The translations under genes were made by a program, and so were the position numbers. A stretch of DNA of 64,000 nucleotides from Idiomarina rhizosphaerae. GTDB lineage: Bacteria; Pseudomonadota; Gammaproteobacteria; Enterobacterales; Alteromonadaceae. Where the stretch lies: NCBI RefSeq assembly GCF_024159085.1, contig NZ_JAMZDE010000001.1, forward strand, positions 434,001 to 498,000, given 5' to 3'. Each line of letters opens with the position of its first letter. The stretch's first letter is position 1. Of the stretch, positions 10,221 to 23,081 are shown one piece after another. The notes beneath the pieces were generated by a model. It made no database searches, was not told the origin of the DNA, and was given only the letters and a program-made list of their open reading frames with translations.

Positions 10221-10715
10221 CTACTCTGAAAGCATCGACTTCACTTTACCTTCCAGAGACGTCATTCCATGCTCCCGCCCGACTTCTAACGCGTTTTCTA
10301 CCGACATGCCATCTAACCAGCCAGCGCGCAATGCCATTAACGCACCAACACGGTTGCTGGAAGCACAATGAACCAGCACGGTTTTATCGCTGTTCTTTAA
10401 TAAAATACGGTCAACCAGGCGTGCATTAGCAAGCGTTACTCCATCGGCTCCATTGACCGGAACATGGTAATACGCCATACCATTACGGGTAACCACCGCC
10501 GCTTCCTCACTGTCGGTCATTTCTTTCTGCGACAACAAATTAATCACCACATCACCACCTTCATCAGCAAAGTCAGCCAATTGCTCGTTTGATGGTGTGC
10601 CCATCACCCATAACTTATCCGACACTAGCTTAGGTGACTCAATACCAGCAAAAACATTCGTTGAAACTATTGCTACACTAAAAGCGACTAATACATTAAC
10701 CAGAGCTTTTACCAT
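10221..10715 (-). CDS. Secreted protein-tyrosine-phosphatase-like protein (DUF442/BLH type)
   Basis: 164 residues from the Met at 10715, which begins a clean signal peptide (MVKALVNVLVAFSVAIVSTNVFAG). The frame is open 42 bp further upstream, but that would bury the signal. The body has a phosphatase-loop motif HCASSNRVG (Cys-x4-Arg, as in the rhodanese-related DUF442 branch rather than the classic Cys-x5-Arg). It probably acts in the periplasm; the substrate is unknown. It is divergent from mioC, with 58 bp between start codons. Confidence 0.75.
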   Translation of the reverse strand: MVKALVNVLVAFSVAIVSTNVFAGIESPKLVSDKLWVMGTPSNEQLADFADEGGDVVINLLSQKEMTDSEEAAVVTRNGMAYYHVPVNGADGVTLANARLVDRILLKNSDKTVLVHCASSNRVGALMALRAGWLDGMSVENALEVGREHGMTSLEGKVKSMLSE

Positions 10716-10773
10716 TTGGGTTCTCCTGTATGATTCTTGTGTTTTTAATAGTAGCAAATGAGTTAGAAATTTT

Positions 10774-11223
10774 ATGACTGTCTTACATCTTTTAGTGGGT
10801 ACAACTTCCGGAAATACCGAGTTTTTAGCCGATACCGTCAGCGAAAAGTTAAATCAGCAGGGCATTGAAACCGAGCTGCATTACGAACCGGAGTTTGAGA
10901 AGTTACCCAGCGATCAACCCTGGTTAATTTTTCTTGCCAGCCATGGTGCGGGCGATTATGCCGACTCCATGCTCGATTTCTACGACGAAATAAACGATCC
11001 CCAAAGCCCAGATTTAGCCGGACTGAACTATGCCGTAGTGGCTGTTGGTGAATCCTGTTATGACACCTTCTGCGAAGCCGGTCGACATTGCGATAAACGC
11101 TTACAGGAATTAGGCGGGACACAAATGACCGATCGTTTAGAAATAGACATGCTGGAAGACGATCCAGAAGAGAAGGCATTAAATTGGTTGCCCGCGATCG
11201 CTGACGCTGTAAAGGCTCTGTGA
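10774..11223 (+). CDS. mioC: Flavodoxin-like protein MioC
   Basis: 149 residues. The FMN phosphate-binding loop GTTSGNTE lies near the N terminus, with later flavin-contacting loops SHGAGDYAD and VGESCYDTFC. MioC is a small FMN protein linked to biotin synthase activity and is well known as the gene bordering oriC in enterics and relatives. Here too it ends directly at a GATC-rich, DnaA-box-bearing region followed by mnmG. Transcription runs toward the origin. Confidence 0.93.
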   Translation: MTVLHLLVGTTSGNTEFLADTVSEKLNQQGIETELHYEPEFEKLPSDQPWLIFLASHGAGDYADSMLDFYDEINDPQSPDLAGLNYAVVAVGESCYDTFCEAGRHCDKRLQELGGTQMTDRLEIDMLEDDPEEKALNWLPAIADAVKAL

Positions 11224-11616
11224 TCATACCCACAGGCTTGTGCACAAGGATTTCAGCTTGTGATTAAGGTTGGAATAAGATCACTTAAGCACTGTCAGTG
11301 AAGTGGGTATAACACTGGGGATAAACTGATCTGTGTATAACTACCCTACTTATCCACGATCTATGATCCCAGTTCAAGGCCACTTATCTACAAAGAGTGA
11401 TCTTGCTCTAGAATACATAAAAAAAGGGCTTCAGCGATCTATTCACAGAAAACCGCTGACTAGTAGTAATAGTAATAAAAGATCTAAATAAGATCCTTTA
11501 CTGATCTTCTTTAAGATCTTTAACAGCACTGAACGAAATTTAACCATTTAGATTTAAGTGAAATCGCGTTAAAATAATCGGCTAACTTCCTATTCTTCAA
11601 ACAAAGGTCACTTTGC
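11224..11616. other. oriC: Chromosomal replication origin oriC
   Basis: Non-coding gap between mioC and mnmG with the E. coli-like architecture. Eleven GATC sites lie between 11222 and 11518. Four of them (11481, 11492, 11503, 11515) are spaced 11, 11 and 12 bp; read on the minus strand each begins an AT-rich unit such as GATCTTTTATTAC, matching the unwinding 13-mers. DnaA-box-like 9-mers include TTATACACA (minus, 11332-11340), TTATCCACG (11350-11358), TTATCTACA (11384-11392) and TTATCCCCA (minus, 11316-11324). The unwinding side faces mnmG, as in E. coli. The mnmG promoter should also lie here. Confidence 0.92.
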
Positions 11617-13512
11617 ATGTCACAACAGAGCCAACAACACTTTGACGTTATTGTTGTCGGTGGAGGACACGCCGGAACAGAAGCTGCGTTAGCCGCCGCT
11701 CGTTTAGGTGTTAAAACCCTATTGCTTACGCATAATATTGATACTTTAGGGCAAATGTCCTGTAACCCAGCCATTGGGGGAATAGGAAAAGGTCATTTAG
11801 TAAAAGAGATCGATGCACTTGGCGGCGTTATGGCCAAAGCAGCTGACAAAGCCGGAATTCAATTCAGAACACTGAATTCATCCAAAGGCCCGGCAGTGCG
11901 TGCAACCAGAGCTCAGGCTGACCGACAGCTTTACAAACAAGCGATCCGCTACGCACTGGAAACCCAGCCGAATCTGTCAATATTTCAACAAGGTTGTGAC
12001 GATCTGATCGTCGAGAACGATCGCGTTACCGGCGTTGTTACCCAAATGGGTCTTAAATTCACGGCAAAAACCGTGGTGCTAACCGTAGGAACATTCCTCG
12101 GCGGACAAATTCATATTGGTCTGGATAACTACCAGGGCGGACGCGCAGGCGATCCTCCATCAAACGCATTAGCTAAACGCTTACGTGCATTGCCATTACG
12201 AGTTGAACGCTTAAAAACCGGCACACCTCCGCGTATAGCTAGTCACAGTGTCGATTTTTCCGTTATGCAGGAACAACCGGGCGATAATCCGACTCCGGTA
12301 TTTTCTTACATGGGTTCTCGTTCTGATCACCCACAGCAAATTCCGTGTTACATCACGCATACCAACGAAAATACCCACGAAATTATTCGTTCAGGGCTTG
12401 ATCGTTCACCCATGTATTCTGGTGTGATTGAAGGCGTTGGACCACGTTATTGTCCGTCAATTGAAGACAAAATTGTCCGTTTTGCTGACAAAGGCTCGCA
12501 TCAAATTTTTGTTGAACCAGAAGGCTTAGATACCTTCGAAATTTACCCTAACGGCATTTCAACCAGTTTGCCGTTTGATGTTCAGCAGCGTCTGGTTCAG
12601 TCAATTAAAGGGTTTGAAAACGCGCATATCACACGTCCTGGCTATGCGATCGAATACGATTATTTTGATCCACGAGATCTTAAACAGTCTCTGGAAACCA
12701 AAGTCATTAACGGTTTGTTCTTCGCCGGCCAGATTAACGGCACGACAGGCTATGAAGAAGCCGGTGCACAAGGGCTTATTGCTGGTTTGAATGCAGCATT
12801 GCAGGCGCAGGACAAAGAATCCTGGGCACCACGACGCGACCAGGCCTACATGGGCGTGTTGATCGATGACTTATCGACTCTGGGCACTCAGGAACCCTAC
12901 CGTATGTTCACTTCGCGTGCCGAATATCGTCTGTTGCTGCGTGAAGATAACGCCGATATGCGATTAACTGAAATTGGCCGTAATTTGGGGTTAGTGGATG
13001 ACGAACGCTGGGCTGCATTTAATAAGAAAATGGAATCAGTCGAGCAGGAAAAACAACGCTTAAAAACCACCTGGGTGCATAAAGATCATGCGTCTGTAAA
13101 GCAAATTAACGCGCTGGTAAAAAGCCCTGTCACCAAAGAAGTCAGTGGAGAAGAACTGTTACGCCGGCCAGAAATTCATTATAAAGATTTAGCCTTAACC
13201 GACTTTTTTGCGCCGGGGTTAGACGATCCTTTAGCGGCAGAACAGGTTGAGATCCAAATTAAATACGCGGGCTATATAACGCGTCAGCAGGAAGAAATCG
13301 CAAAACAACAGCGTCATGAAAATACCTTGCTGCCCTCGCCTTTCGATTACGCTAAAATTAAAGGCTTATCGAACGAAGTGGTTGCAAAATTAAATGATCA
13401 TCAGCCTGAGACCGTTGGTAAAGCAGCGCGTATTTCCGGAATTACTCCGGCGGCTGTTTCAATGTTATTGGTTCACCTGAAAAAACAGGGTTTATTGCGT
13501 AAAAGTGCTTAA
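11617..13512 (+). CDS. mnmG: tRNA uridine-5-carboxymethylaminomethyl modification enzyme MnmG (GidA)
   Basis: 631 residues (E. coli 629). The FAD-binding dinucleotide fold [17 protein letters not shown] is at the N terminus, followed by the family signature [15 protein letters not shown]. The C-terminal helical region recruits MnmE. It works with MnmE on U34 of tRNAs. ATG at 11617 follows AAAGGTCAC. It leads the rightward gene series away from oriC and is co-oriented with the fork. rsmG starts 9 bp after its stop. Confidence 0.98.
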   Translation: MSQQSQQHFDVIVVGGGHAGTEAALAAARLGVKTLLLTHNIDTLGQMSCNPAIGGIGKGHLVKEIDALGGVMAKAADKAGIQFRTLNSSKGPAVRATRAQADRQLYKQAIRYALETQPNLSIFQQGCDDLIVENDRVTGVVTQMGLKFTAKTVVLTVGTFLGGQIHIGLDNYQGGRAGDPPSNALAKRLRALPLRVERLKTGTPPRIASHSVDFSVMQEQPGDNPTPVFSYMGSRSDHPQQIPCYITHTNENTHEIIRSGLDRSPMYSGVIEGVGPRYCPSIEDKIVRFADKGSHQIFVEPEGLDTFEIYPNGISTSLPFDVQQRLVQSIKGFENAHITRPGYAIEYDYFDPRDLKQSLETKVINGLFFAGQINGTTGYEEAGAQGLIAGLNAALQAQDKESWAPRRDQAYMGVLIDDLSTLGTQEPYRMFTSRAEYRLLLREDNADMRLTEIGRNLGLVDDERWAAFNKKMESVEQEKQRLKTTWVHKDHASVKQINALVKSPVTKEVSGEELLRRPEIHYKDLALTDFFAPGLDDPLAAEQVEIQIKYAGYITRQQEEIAKQQRHENTLLPSPFDYAKIKGLSNEVVAKLNDHQPETVGKAARISGITPAAVSMLLVHLKKQGLLRKSA

Positions 13513-13521
13513 GGAAGAAAT

Positions 13522-14142
13522 GTGAAAGAGCAGTTAAAGGGATTATTAGATCAGGCACAAATAAACCTGTCAGAAGCACAAATTGATCAACAACTGGCGT
13601 TAGTAGGCTTACTGGATAAGTGGAATAAAGCCTATAACCTGACCAGCGTGAGAAACCCGAAGGATATGCTGACCCGACATGTTATGGATAGCCTGGCTGT
13701 TCGTAAGTATTTAGACGGGCAGCGCTTCATCGATGTCGGTACAGGACCAGGGCTACCGGGTTTACCCTTAGCCATAGCCGAACCGGATAAAGAATTTGTT
13801 TTGTTGGATAGCTTAGGCAAGCGCATCCGTTTTATTCGTCAGGTTTGTCATGAGCTAAAACTAAGCAATGTCACGGCTGTGCAGGCGCGGGTGGAAGACT
13901 ATCAGGATGAAAAGCAGTTTGATGGTGTAATCAGTAGAGCCTTTGCCTCGCTTAATGATATGCTTTCCTGGTGTAAACATTTACCGGCTGAAAACGGTCG
14001 GTTTTATGCGTTGAAAGGGCTGTATCCGCAAGACGAACTGGAACAGCTGCCCGGGCACTATAAAATTGAAAGTATTGAGCAAATTAACGTTCCCGGCATT
14101 GACGCGAGCCGGCATATCGTCATTATAAGCAAACGGTCATAA
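13522..14142 (+). CDS. rsmG: 16S rRNA (guanine527-N7)-methyltransferase RsmG (GidB)
   Basis: 206 residues, normal length. The SAM-binding motif I is [17 protein letters not shown]; the preceding [20 protein letters not shown] is a family hallmark. It methylates N7 of G527 in 16S rRNA, and loss gives low-level streptomycin resistance in other species. The GTG start at 13522 is preceded by AAGGAAG. It lies 9 bp behind mnmG and so is co-transcribed. Confidence 0.97.
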   Translation: MKEQLKGLLDQAQINLSEAQIDQQLALVGLLDKWNKAYNLTSVRNPKDMLTRHVMDSLAVRKYLDGQRFIDVGTGPGLPGLPLAIAEPDKEFVLLDSLGKRIRFIRQVCHELKLSNVTAVQARVEDYQDEKQFDGVISRAFASLNDMLSWCKHLPAENGRFYALKGLYPQDELEQLPGHYKIESIEQINVPGIDASRHIVIISKRS

Positions 14143-14190
14143 AACAACCGACAGTCGACTATCCGACAACAACAAGAGGTTATAAAACCC

Positions 14191-14982
14191 GTGGCTAGAA
14201 CCATTGCTATTGCGAATCAAAAAGGCGGAGTAGGAAAAACAACGACAGCAGTTAACTTAGCTGCGTCCATGGCTGCTACCCGTCGCAAAGTGTTGTTGAT
14301 TGACTTGGACCCTCAGGGTAACGCGACTATGGGTAGTGGCGTTGATAAGTACGATGTTGAAAATACCATTTACGAATTGCTGATTGAAGAAAAGCCAGTC
14401 AGCGACGTTGCAGTAAAAGACACCAACGGTAAATACCATTTAATTGCGGCTAATGCCGATGCTACCGCCGCAGAAATTAAGTTAATGGAAGTCTTTGCGC
14501 GCGAGCTGCGTTTGCGTAATGCGCTTAAAGCCGTTCAGGACAGCTACGATTATATTTTTATCGATTGTCCGCCATCGCTGAATATGCTGACCGTTAATGG
14601 CATGGCTGCCGCTGACTCAATTCTGGTGCCCATGCAGTGCGAGTATTATGCGCTGGAAGGTCTTACCGCATTAATGGAAACCATTCGCCAGCTGGCCGAT
14701 GTGGTTAACCCCGGGTTGGAAATTGAAGGTATTTTGCGGACTATGTACGATCCGCGTAATCGTCTGGCTAACGATGTTTCAGAACAGCTTAAAAACCACT
14801 TTGGTGAGAAAGTTTACCGGACCGTTATTCCACGCAACGTCCGTTTAGCCGAAGCGCCTTCATTTGGTGCGCCGGCTATGTACTACGACAAGTCATCTAC
14901 CGGGTCAAAAGCCTATTTAGCCTTAGCGGGTGAACTTATCCGACGTTCTGAAAATCGTAAAGAAGTAGCAAAAGAATCATAA
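14191..14982 (+). CDS. parA: Chromosome partitioning ATPase ParA (Soj)
   Basis: 263 residues. The deviant Walker A motif KGGVGKTTTAVNLAAS is at the N terminus, with Walker B FIDCPPSLN. It is a nucleoid-bound ATPase that moves ParB-parS complexes after origin duplication. GTG start at 14191 behind AGAGGT. parB follows 19 bp later, and closeness to oriC is the rule for chromosomal parAB. No canonical parS (TGTTTCACGTGAAACA) was found by eye in the window. Confidence 0.96.
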   Translation: MARTIAIANQKGGVGKTTTAVNLAASMAATRRKVLLIDLDPQGNATMGSGVDKYDVENTIYELLIEEKPVSDVAVKDTNGKYHLIAANADATAAEIKLMEVFARELRLRNALKAVQDSYDYIFIDCPPSLNMLTVNGMAAADSILVPMQCEYYALEGLTALMETIRQLADVVNPGLEIEGILRTMYDPRNRLANDVSEQLKNHFGEKVYRTVIPRNVRLAEAPSFGAPAMYYDKSSTGSKAYLALAGELIRRSENRKEVAKES

Positions 14983-15001
14983 CAAGGGAATAAAGCGAAT
15001 C

Positions 15002-15877
15002 ATGTCGGCAAAAAAACGAGGTTTAGGTCGCGGTCTGGATGCCTTACTGACCAGTAATCAGCAAAACTCTGACCGTCAATCAGAGCAAGTGACGGAAGAA
15101 GTTAAAGGTGAGTTACAGAAGCTGCCGGTTGAGTTTTTAAAGCCCGGCCGTTACCAACCTCGTAAAGACATGTCACCCGAAGCCTTAGAAGACTTAGCCG
15201 CTTCGGTAAAAGCCCAGGGGATAATACAGCCCATTGTTGTACGCCCTGTTGGCAACGACGAATATGAGATTATTGCGGGTGAACGTCGCTGGCGTGCGGC
15301 GCAGCTGGCGAAACTTGAACTGGTTCCTTGTTTAATCAAAGACGTCCCCGACGAAGCCGCAGTAGCTATTGCGTTAATTGAGAACATTCAGCGTGAAGAT
15401 TTAAACGCGATGGAAGAAGCAACCGCATTACAACGTTTGTTGGTCGAGTTTCAGATGACTCACCAGGACGTTGCGCAGGCGGTGGGTAAATCGCGGACTA
15501 CGGTGACCAACTTATTGCGCCTGAATAACTTGCAGGACGGCGTTAAAGTGTTACTGGAGCGTGGTGATATTGAACTTGGCCACGCCAAGTTGTTATTGGC
15601 GCTGGAAGGCGAACAACAAGCCGACGTAGCACAACAGATTGTCGCAAAAGATATGACCGTACGTGACGCAGAAAAACTCGTCAGACGTACAATTGACCCT
15701 CCCAAAGAAACCGAAAAACCAGAGCCAGACGCCAATATTGAGCATTTAGAAACCAAGTTGTCTGAGACCCTGGGAGCCAAAGTTTCCATTAATCATGGTC
15801 GTAAAGGAAAAGGTAAACTGGTTATCAGTTACACCAACCTGGACGAACTGGATGGAATTCTGACTCACATCAAATAA
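15002..15877 (+). CDS. parB: Chromosome partitioning protein ParB (Spo0J)
   Basis: 291 residues. It opens with the ParB N-terminal signature KKRGLGRGLDALL. The CTPase/ParB domain carries the LKPGRYQPRK and GERRWRAAQLA motifs, followed by the helix-turn-helix (about 155-185) and a C-terminal dimerisation region. It binds parS sites, spreads as a CTP-dependent clamp and stimulates ParA. ATG at 15002; the gene ends 169 bp before atpI. Confidence 0.96.
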   Translation: MSAKKRGLGRGLDALLTSNQQNSDRQSEQVTEEVKGELQKLPVEFLKPGRYQPRKDMSPEALEDLAASVKAQGIIQPIVVRPVGNDEYEIIAGERRWRAAQLAKLELVPCLIKDVPDEAAVAIALIENIQREDLNAMEEATALQRLLVEFQMTHQDVAQAVGKSRTTVTNLLRLNNLQDGVKVLLERGDIELGHAKLLLALEGEQQADVAQQIVAKDMTVRDAEKLVRRTIDPPKETEKPEPDANIEHLETKLSETLGAKVSINHGRKGKGKLVISYTNLDELDGILTHIK

Positions 15878-15951
15878 TAATTTCCAATGCATTGATTGTT
15901 GTAGAACTTTTGTTAAATGGCATAGAAACCGTCGCCTACAGGCAAATTTGT

Positions 15952-15979
15952 TTGCAATTACATGGCAGATCTTTATACT
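15952..15979 (+). promoter_or_regulatory. Promoter of the atp operon
   Basis: TTGCAA (15952-15957) and TATACT (15974-15979) are separated by 16 bp and lie about 70 bp before atpI, in the only sizeable gap upstream of the nine ATP synthase genes. Confidence 0.6.
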
Positions 15980-16046
15980 AGCGCGAGTTTCGTTGTGGCT
16001 GGTTGAAAGCCTCAAAAAAATAGCCGCCAGTTAAAAGGTTTTAGTC

Positions 16047-16433
16047 GTGACACAGGCACTTAATGCGGTAGGTAAAAAGCTGGCAGGAAAAGTTGTAGGT
16101 ACACAATTTATAGTGGTTTTGATAGCCGCACTTGTCACGATAGCAGTTTCAAATACACAGTCGGCTTTGGGTATTCTGTGTGGCGGATTAACCGTCGTAA
16201 TACCAAGCGCTCTATTTGCACTTATCGCTTTTAGACACGCAGGAGCGCGCGCTAATCAGAAAGTTGTACAAAGTTTCTTTTTAGGCGAAGGCGTTAAGCT
16301 ACTGCTTACAGCAGTGTTGTTAACAATCGCATTGCTGGTAACAAATTTATATCCTGTGTGGTTATTGGTCGGTTTTGTCATCGCCGTCACCATGCAGTGG
16401 ATAGCACCGGTTTTATTTTTAAAATCAACCTAA
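16047..16433 (+). CDS. atpI: ATP synthase protein I (c-ring assembly factor)
   Basis: 128 residues with four predicted membrane segments (about 18-36, 40-60, 75-95, 100-120). It is poorly conserved in sequence, but its position as first gene before atpB identifies it. AtpI helps insert or assemble the c-ring. The start is a GTG at 16047 after AAAGG. atpB begins 12 bp after the stop. Confidence 0.88.
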   Translation: MTQALNAVGKKLAGKVVGTQFIVVLIAALVTIAVSNTQSALGILCGGLTVVIPSALFALIAFRHAGARANQKVVQSFFLGEGVKLLLTAVLLTIALLVTNLYPVWLLVGFVIAVTMQWIAPVLFLKST

Positions 16434-17243
<810 letters not shown>

Positions 17244-17283
17244 TGTTCGAAACAAAAGTTTTTAGCTTTACTTTTAACTTTAA

Positions 17284-17565
<282 letters not shown>

Positions 17566-17602
17566 TCGTTATTCGACGGTCACCAACTGAAGGAGGTCCG
17601 TT

Positions 17603-18073
17603 GTGAATATCAACGCTACTCTAATTGGACAAACGATCGCGTTTATCGTGTTCGTGTGGTTCTGCATGAAATTTGTATGGCCACCGATCATCAACGCTAT
17701 TGAGGAACGTCAGAAGAAAATTGCTGACGGCCTTAATGCCGGTGAACGTGCTCAAAAAGATTTAGAGAAAGCCCAGCAAGAAATTGCCGAGCAGCTTAAA
17801 GAAGCGAAACAGCAAGCCGCTGAAATCATTGAACAGTCGAAAAAACGTGGTGCTAAAATTGTTGAGGAAGAAACTCAACGTGGCCACGAAGAACGTGAAA
17901 AAATCGTTGCGGCTGGACATGAAGAAGTAGCTGCTGAACGCAATCGCGTTCGCGAAGAGCTGCGTAAGCAAGTTGCCGTACTTGCGGTGTCTGGGGCTCA
18001 AAAAATCATTGAGCGTGAAATTGATAAAGACGCTCATAGTGACATTGTTGAAAAACTGGTCGCTGAACTTTAA
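17603..18073 (+). CDS. atpF: ATP synthase F0 subunit b
   Basis: 156 residues, the E. coli length. One N-terminal membrane helix (about 5-27) is followed by a long charged Ala/Glu/Lys-rich coiled coil that forms the peripheral stalk. GTG start at 17603 preceded by a strong AAGGAGG. Confidence 0.98.
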   Translation: MNINATLIGQTIAFIVFVWFCMKFVWPPIINAIEERQKKIADGLNAGERAQKDLEKAQQEIAEQLKEAKQQAAEIIEQSKKRGAKIVEEETQRGHEEREKIVAAGHEEVAAERNRVREELRKQVAVLAVSGAQKIIEREIDKDAHSDIVEKLVAEL

Positions 18074-18090
18074 TAAAGGGGTTTGAGCTT

Positions 18091-18624
18091 ATGTCAGAAC
18101 TGACTACGGTCGCTCGCCCTTACGCAAAAGCAGCTTTTGATTTTGCTTTAGAACAGGGAGCGCTCGATAAGTGGGCAGAAATGCTTAGCTTCGCTGCTGC
18201 GGTAGCGCAAGACGAGACTATTGCCTCATTTTTGAGTAGCTCCTCGACTGTTGGGAAAACAACAGAGGTTTTCTTGGGTGTTTGCGGCGACGAGCTCGAC
18301 GACAACGCTAAGAACTTCGTTAAAGTACTGGCTGAAAATGAACGTCTGCCAGTGTTACCAGCAGTTAGTGAGCTCTATCAGACGCTTCGTGCTGAACATG
18401 ACAAAGAAGTCACTGTAGATGTGAAATCGGCAGTTAAACTGCTGAAAGCACAACAAACGGCTTTGATTAAAGCACTTGAGAAGCGCCTGCAACGCAAAAT
18501 TAAGCTGAACTGCAGTGTCGACAAGTCCATTATTGGCGGACTTGTTATAGAAGCTGGTGATACCGTTATTGACGGCACCTTGCGCGGCAAGCTCGACAGA
18601 CTTGCTTACGCACTGCAATCCTAA
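18091..18624 (+). CDS. atpH: ATP synthase F1 subunit delta
   Basis: 177 residues, identical in length to E. coli delta. It starts with the typical [14 protein letters not shown] motif; the C-terminal region [23 protein letters not shown] is family-typical. It joins the b-subunit stalk to the top of F1. It sits 17 bp after atpF. Confidence 0.97.
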   Translation: MSELTTVARPYAKAAFDFALEQGALDKWAEMLSFAAAVAQDETIASFLSSSSTVGKTTEVFLGVCGDELDDNAKNFVKVLAENERLPVLPAVSELYQTLRAEHDKEVTVDVKSAVKLLKAQQTALIKALEKRLQRKIKLNCSVDKSIIGGLVIEAGDTVIDGTLRGKLDRLAYALQS

Positions 18625-18638
18625 TTGGGGACTTGAGC

Positions 18639-20180
18639 ATGCAATTGAATTCAAATGAAATCGCAGAACTGATCAAACAGCGAATTGAGAAGTTCGAAGT
18701 CACCAGCGAAGCTCGCAACGAAGGTACCATCATGTCTGTTCAAGACGGTATCATTCGCATCCACGGACTTGCAGACTGTCTGCAAGGTGAAATGGTTGAG
18801 CTACCTGGTAATCGTTACGCTATCGCACTAAACCTTGAACGTGATTCTGTTGGTGCGGTTGTTATGGGCCCTTATGCAGACTTGCAGGAAGGCACCAAAG
18901 TAAAATCAACAGGTCGTATTCTGGAAGTTCCAGTTGGCGAAAAACTGTTGGGTCGTGTGGTTAACACACTGGGCCAGCCTATCGACGGTAAAGGTCCAAT
19001 TGAAGCTGACGGCTATGAGCCAGTCGAGAAAATCGCACCGGGCGTTATCGAACGTCAGTCAGTTGATCAGCCAGTACAAACTGGTTACAAATCAATCGAC
19101 TCGATGATTCCGGTTGGTCGTGGTCAGCGTGAGCTTATCATCGGTGACCGTCAGACAGGTAAAACGGCTTTAGCAGTAGACGCTATTATCAACCAGAAAG
19201 ATTCTGGTATTAAGTGTGTTTACGTAGCTATTGGTCAGAAGAACTCAACCATTTCAGCGGTTGTACGTAAGTTAGAAGAGCACGGCGCAATGGAAAACAC
19301 CATTGTAGTTGCAGCTTCTGCTTCTGAATCAGCAGCCCTGCAATATCTGGCAGCTTACTCTGGTTGTACCATGGGTGAGTACTTCCGTGACCGTGGTGAA
19401 GACGCTCTGATTGTATACGATGACCTGTCTAAACAGGCTGTTGCTTACCGTCAAATTTCACTGTTGTTGCGTCGTCCACCGGGTCGTGAAGCATTCCCTG
19501 GTGACGTTTTCTACCTTCACTCTCGTCTACTTGAGCGTGCTGCGCGTGTTAACGCTGACTACGTAGAAAAATTCACTGACGGTAAAGTGAAAGGCCAGAC
19601 CGGCTCATTAACAGCCTTACCTATCATTGAAACTCAGGCAGGTGACGTATCGGCATTCGTACCGACTAACGTTATCTCTATCACCGATGGTCAGATCTTC
19701 CTTGAAACTGACTTATTTAACTCAGGTATTCGTCCTGCGGTTAACGCGGGTGTCTCGGTTTCACGTGTTGGTGGTTCAGCACAAACGAAAATCATCAAGA
19801 AGCTGGGTGGCGGTATTCGTCTTGCCCTGGCTCAGTACCGTGAATTGGCGGCGTTCGCTCAGTTCGCATCTGACCTTGATGAATCGACTCGTTCACAGTT
19901 AGAGCACGGTCAGCGTGTTACTGAACTGATGAAACAGAAACAGTACAAGCCTATGAGCGTGGCTCAAATGGCTGTATCAATTTATGCCGTTGAAAAAGGC
20001 TTCTTGAAAGACGTAGAAATCGACAAAATCATGGATTTTGAAGAATCACTGCAATCTTTCATGGCGAGCGAATACGCCGAGCTAATGGCTGAGATTGATA
20101 AGACTGGCAACTATAACGACGACATCGATGCGCAACTGAAAGCCGCGCTTGAGAAATTCAAGCAAACGCAATCATGGTAA
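18639..20180 (+). CDS. atpA: ATP synthase F1 subunit alpha
   Basis: 513 residues, exactly the E. coli length, starting [16 protein letters not shown]. Walker A is GDRQTGKT, and the alpha-type regulatory nucleotide site and the conserved region [17 protein letters not shown] are present. The frame is also open from a TTG at 18633, but the ATG at 18639 is the conserved start. It alternates with beta in the F1 hexamer. Confidence 0.98.
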   Translation: MQLNSNEIAELIKQRIEKFEVTSEARNEGTIMSVQDGIIRIHGLADCLQGEMVELPGNRYAIALNLERDSVGAVVMGPYADLQEGTKVKSTGRILEVPVGEKLLGRVVNTLGQPIDGKGPIEADGYEPVEKIAPGVIERQSVDQPVQTGYKSIDSMIPVGRGQRELIIGDRQTGKTALAVDAIINQKDSGIKCVYVAIGQKNSTISAVVRKLEEHGAMENTIVVAASASESAALQYLAAYSGCTMGEYFRDRGEDALIVYDDLSKQAVAYRQISLLLRRPPGREAFPGDVFYLHSRLLERAARVNADYVEKFTDGKVKGQTGSLTALPIIETQAGDVSAFVPTNVISITDGQIFLETDLFNSGIRPAVNAGVSVSRVGGSAQTKIIKKLGGGIRLALAQYRELAAFAQFASDLDESTRSQLEHGQRVTELMKQKQYKPMSVAQMAVSIYAVEKGFLKDVEIDKIMDFEESLQSFMASEYAELMAEIDKTGNYNDDIDAQLKAALEKFKQTQSW

Positions 20181-20234
20181 TCGCACCTGGCCGCAGTAGC
20201 GGCCATTTGTCGTTGAGTTAACAGGAGAATCGTC

Positions 20235-21098
20235 ATGGCCAGCGGTAAAGAGATAAAAACTCAGATCTCGAGTATCGGTAATACTCAGAAGATCACCAGT
20301 GCTATGGAAATGGTCGCTGCGTCGAAAATGAAAAAGGCGCAGGAACGTATGGAGGCAAGTCGCCCCTATGCGGACACCATTCGCAAGGTGATTGGTCATG
20401 TGGCGCGCGGTAACCTCGAATATCGTCATCCATTTATGGAAGAACGTCAGGTTAAGCGTGTGGGTTACATCATTGTGTCTACCGATCGTGGTTTGTGTGG
20501 CGGCTTGAATGGTAATGAATTCAAGAAAGTCGTTAAGCACGCTAACGAATGGAAAGAGCAGGATGTTGAAGCAGATTTTGCCGCTATAGGCAGCAAAGGA
20601 ACCAGTTTCTTCAAGCGTTTTGGTAAGTTGAAAGCGCAGGTTTCAGGTATGGGTGATAAGCCAGAACTGAAAGAAATCACTGGTTCAATCCAGGTTATGC
20701 TGGATGCTTTTGAAGAAGGCAAAATCGATCGCTTGTACGTTGTATTCAACAAATTTGTGAATACGATGACCCAGGAGCCGACCATTCATCAATTGTTGCC
20801 ATTGCCGCAAGCAGGATCGGAAGAAGATGTGCAGACAGGTAGCTGGGATTACCTGTATGAGCCGAATCCGGAAAGTATTCTTGATACGCTAATTCGTCGC
20901 TTCGTAGAAATGCAAGTGTACCAAGGCGTAGTGGATAACTTTGCTAGTGAGCAAGCCGCTCGGATGATTGCTATGAAAGCTGCAACCGACAATGCCGAAG
21001 ATATTATTGACCAATTACAATTGCGATATAACAAGGCTCGTCAGGCAGCAATTACGCAAGAAATTTCGGAAATCGTGTCCGGCGCCGAAGCGGTATAA
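20235..21098 (+). CDS. atpG: ATP synthase F1 subunit gamma
   Basis: 287 residues, the E. coli length. The N-terminal shaft helix contains [20 protein letters not shown] and the C-terminal helix ends the protein, as expected for the rotating central stalk. It begins 54 bp after atpA. Confidence 0.98.
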
Positions 21099-21122
21099 CG
21101 CGGCAACGGTTAACAGAATTGA

Positions 21123-22526
<1,404 letters not shown>

Positions 22527-22543
22527 CCGACCGGGAGGTTTGA

Positions 22544-22960
22544 ATGGCAACACAAACATTAAATCTGGACGTTGTCAGCGCTGAAGACAAATTGTTCTCA
22601 GGCGTTGTACAAACGGTTCAGGTCACTGGTAGCGAAGGTGAGCTGGGTATTTACCCAGGTCACGCGCCCCTACTGACTAAAATCAAACCAGGTATGGTTC
22701 GTTATGTCAGCGAAGCGGGTGACGAAGAGCTTCTTTATGTTGCCGGTGGTGTGTTAGAAGTACAGCCTGGTCACGTTATTGTTCTTGCGGACGTTGCTGT
22801 TCGTGGTGACGAGCTTGACTTGCAGGAAGCCGAAGCAGCGAAGAAACGCGCTGAAGAAGCCATTGCCGATTCAGGTTCTGATGTGACCTATGCAGAAGCT
22901 ATTGCTGAGTTATCGCGTGCGTTAGCTCAAATCGATATTATTCGTAAGCTTAAGCGCTAA
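22544..22960 (+). CDS. atpC: ATP synthase F1 subunit epsilon
   Basis: 138 residues. An N-terminal beta sandwich ([19 protein letters not shown]) is followed by the C-terminal two-helix region that can inhibit hydrolysis. It is the last gene of the atp operon, followed by a strong terminator. Confidence 0.97.
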   Translation: MATQTLNLDVVSAEDKLFSGVVQTVQVTGSEGELGIYPGHAPLLTKIKPGMVRYVSEAGDEELLYVAGGVLEVQPGHVIVLADVAVRGDELDLQEAEAAKKRAEEAIADSGSDVTYAEAIAELSRALAQIDIIRKLKR

Positions 22961-22981
22961 AACTTCTGCGTTAAAATACGT

Positions 22982-23017
22982 AAAAGGCCTTGTTGTTAGT
23001 GCAACAGGGCCTTTTTT
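22982..23017 (+). terminator. Terminator of the atp operon
   Basis: A 14-bp stem with one T-G pair (AAAAGGCCTTGTTG at 22982-22995, complement at 23002-23015), a 6-nt loop and a T run that completes the downstream arm. Confidence 0.9.
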
Positions 23018-23081
23018 GTCGTTACAATAAGCTAATGTCATAAGGCTTACGCCAGCGATACTGAATTAAGGATCCATTAAT

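Noticed and set aside
18626..18632. GGGGACT before atpA (and similar at 44350 and 55316) as further TGTCCCC sites
   Set aside because: The last base differs and the sites lie within operons or coding sequence, so they were not counted with the three upstream motifs.
19757..19772. parS-like half site (GGTTTCACGTG) inside atpA
   Set aside because: Only the left half matches TGTTTCACGTGAAACA; the right half does not, and it lies in a conserved coding region. No full parS was found by eye.
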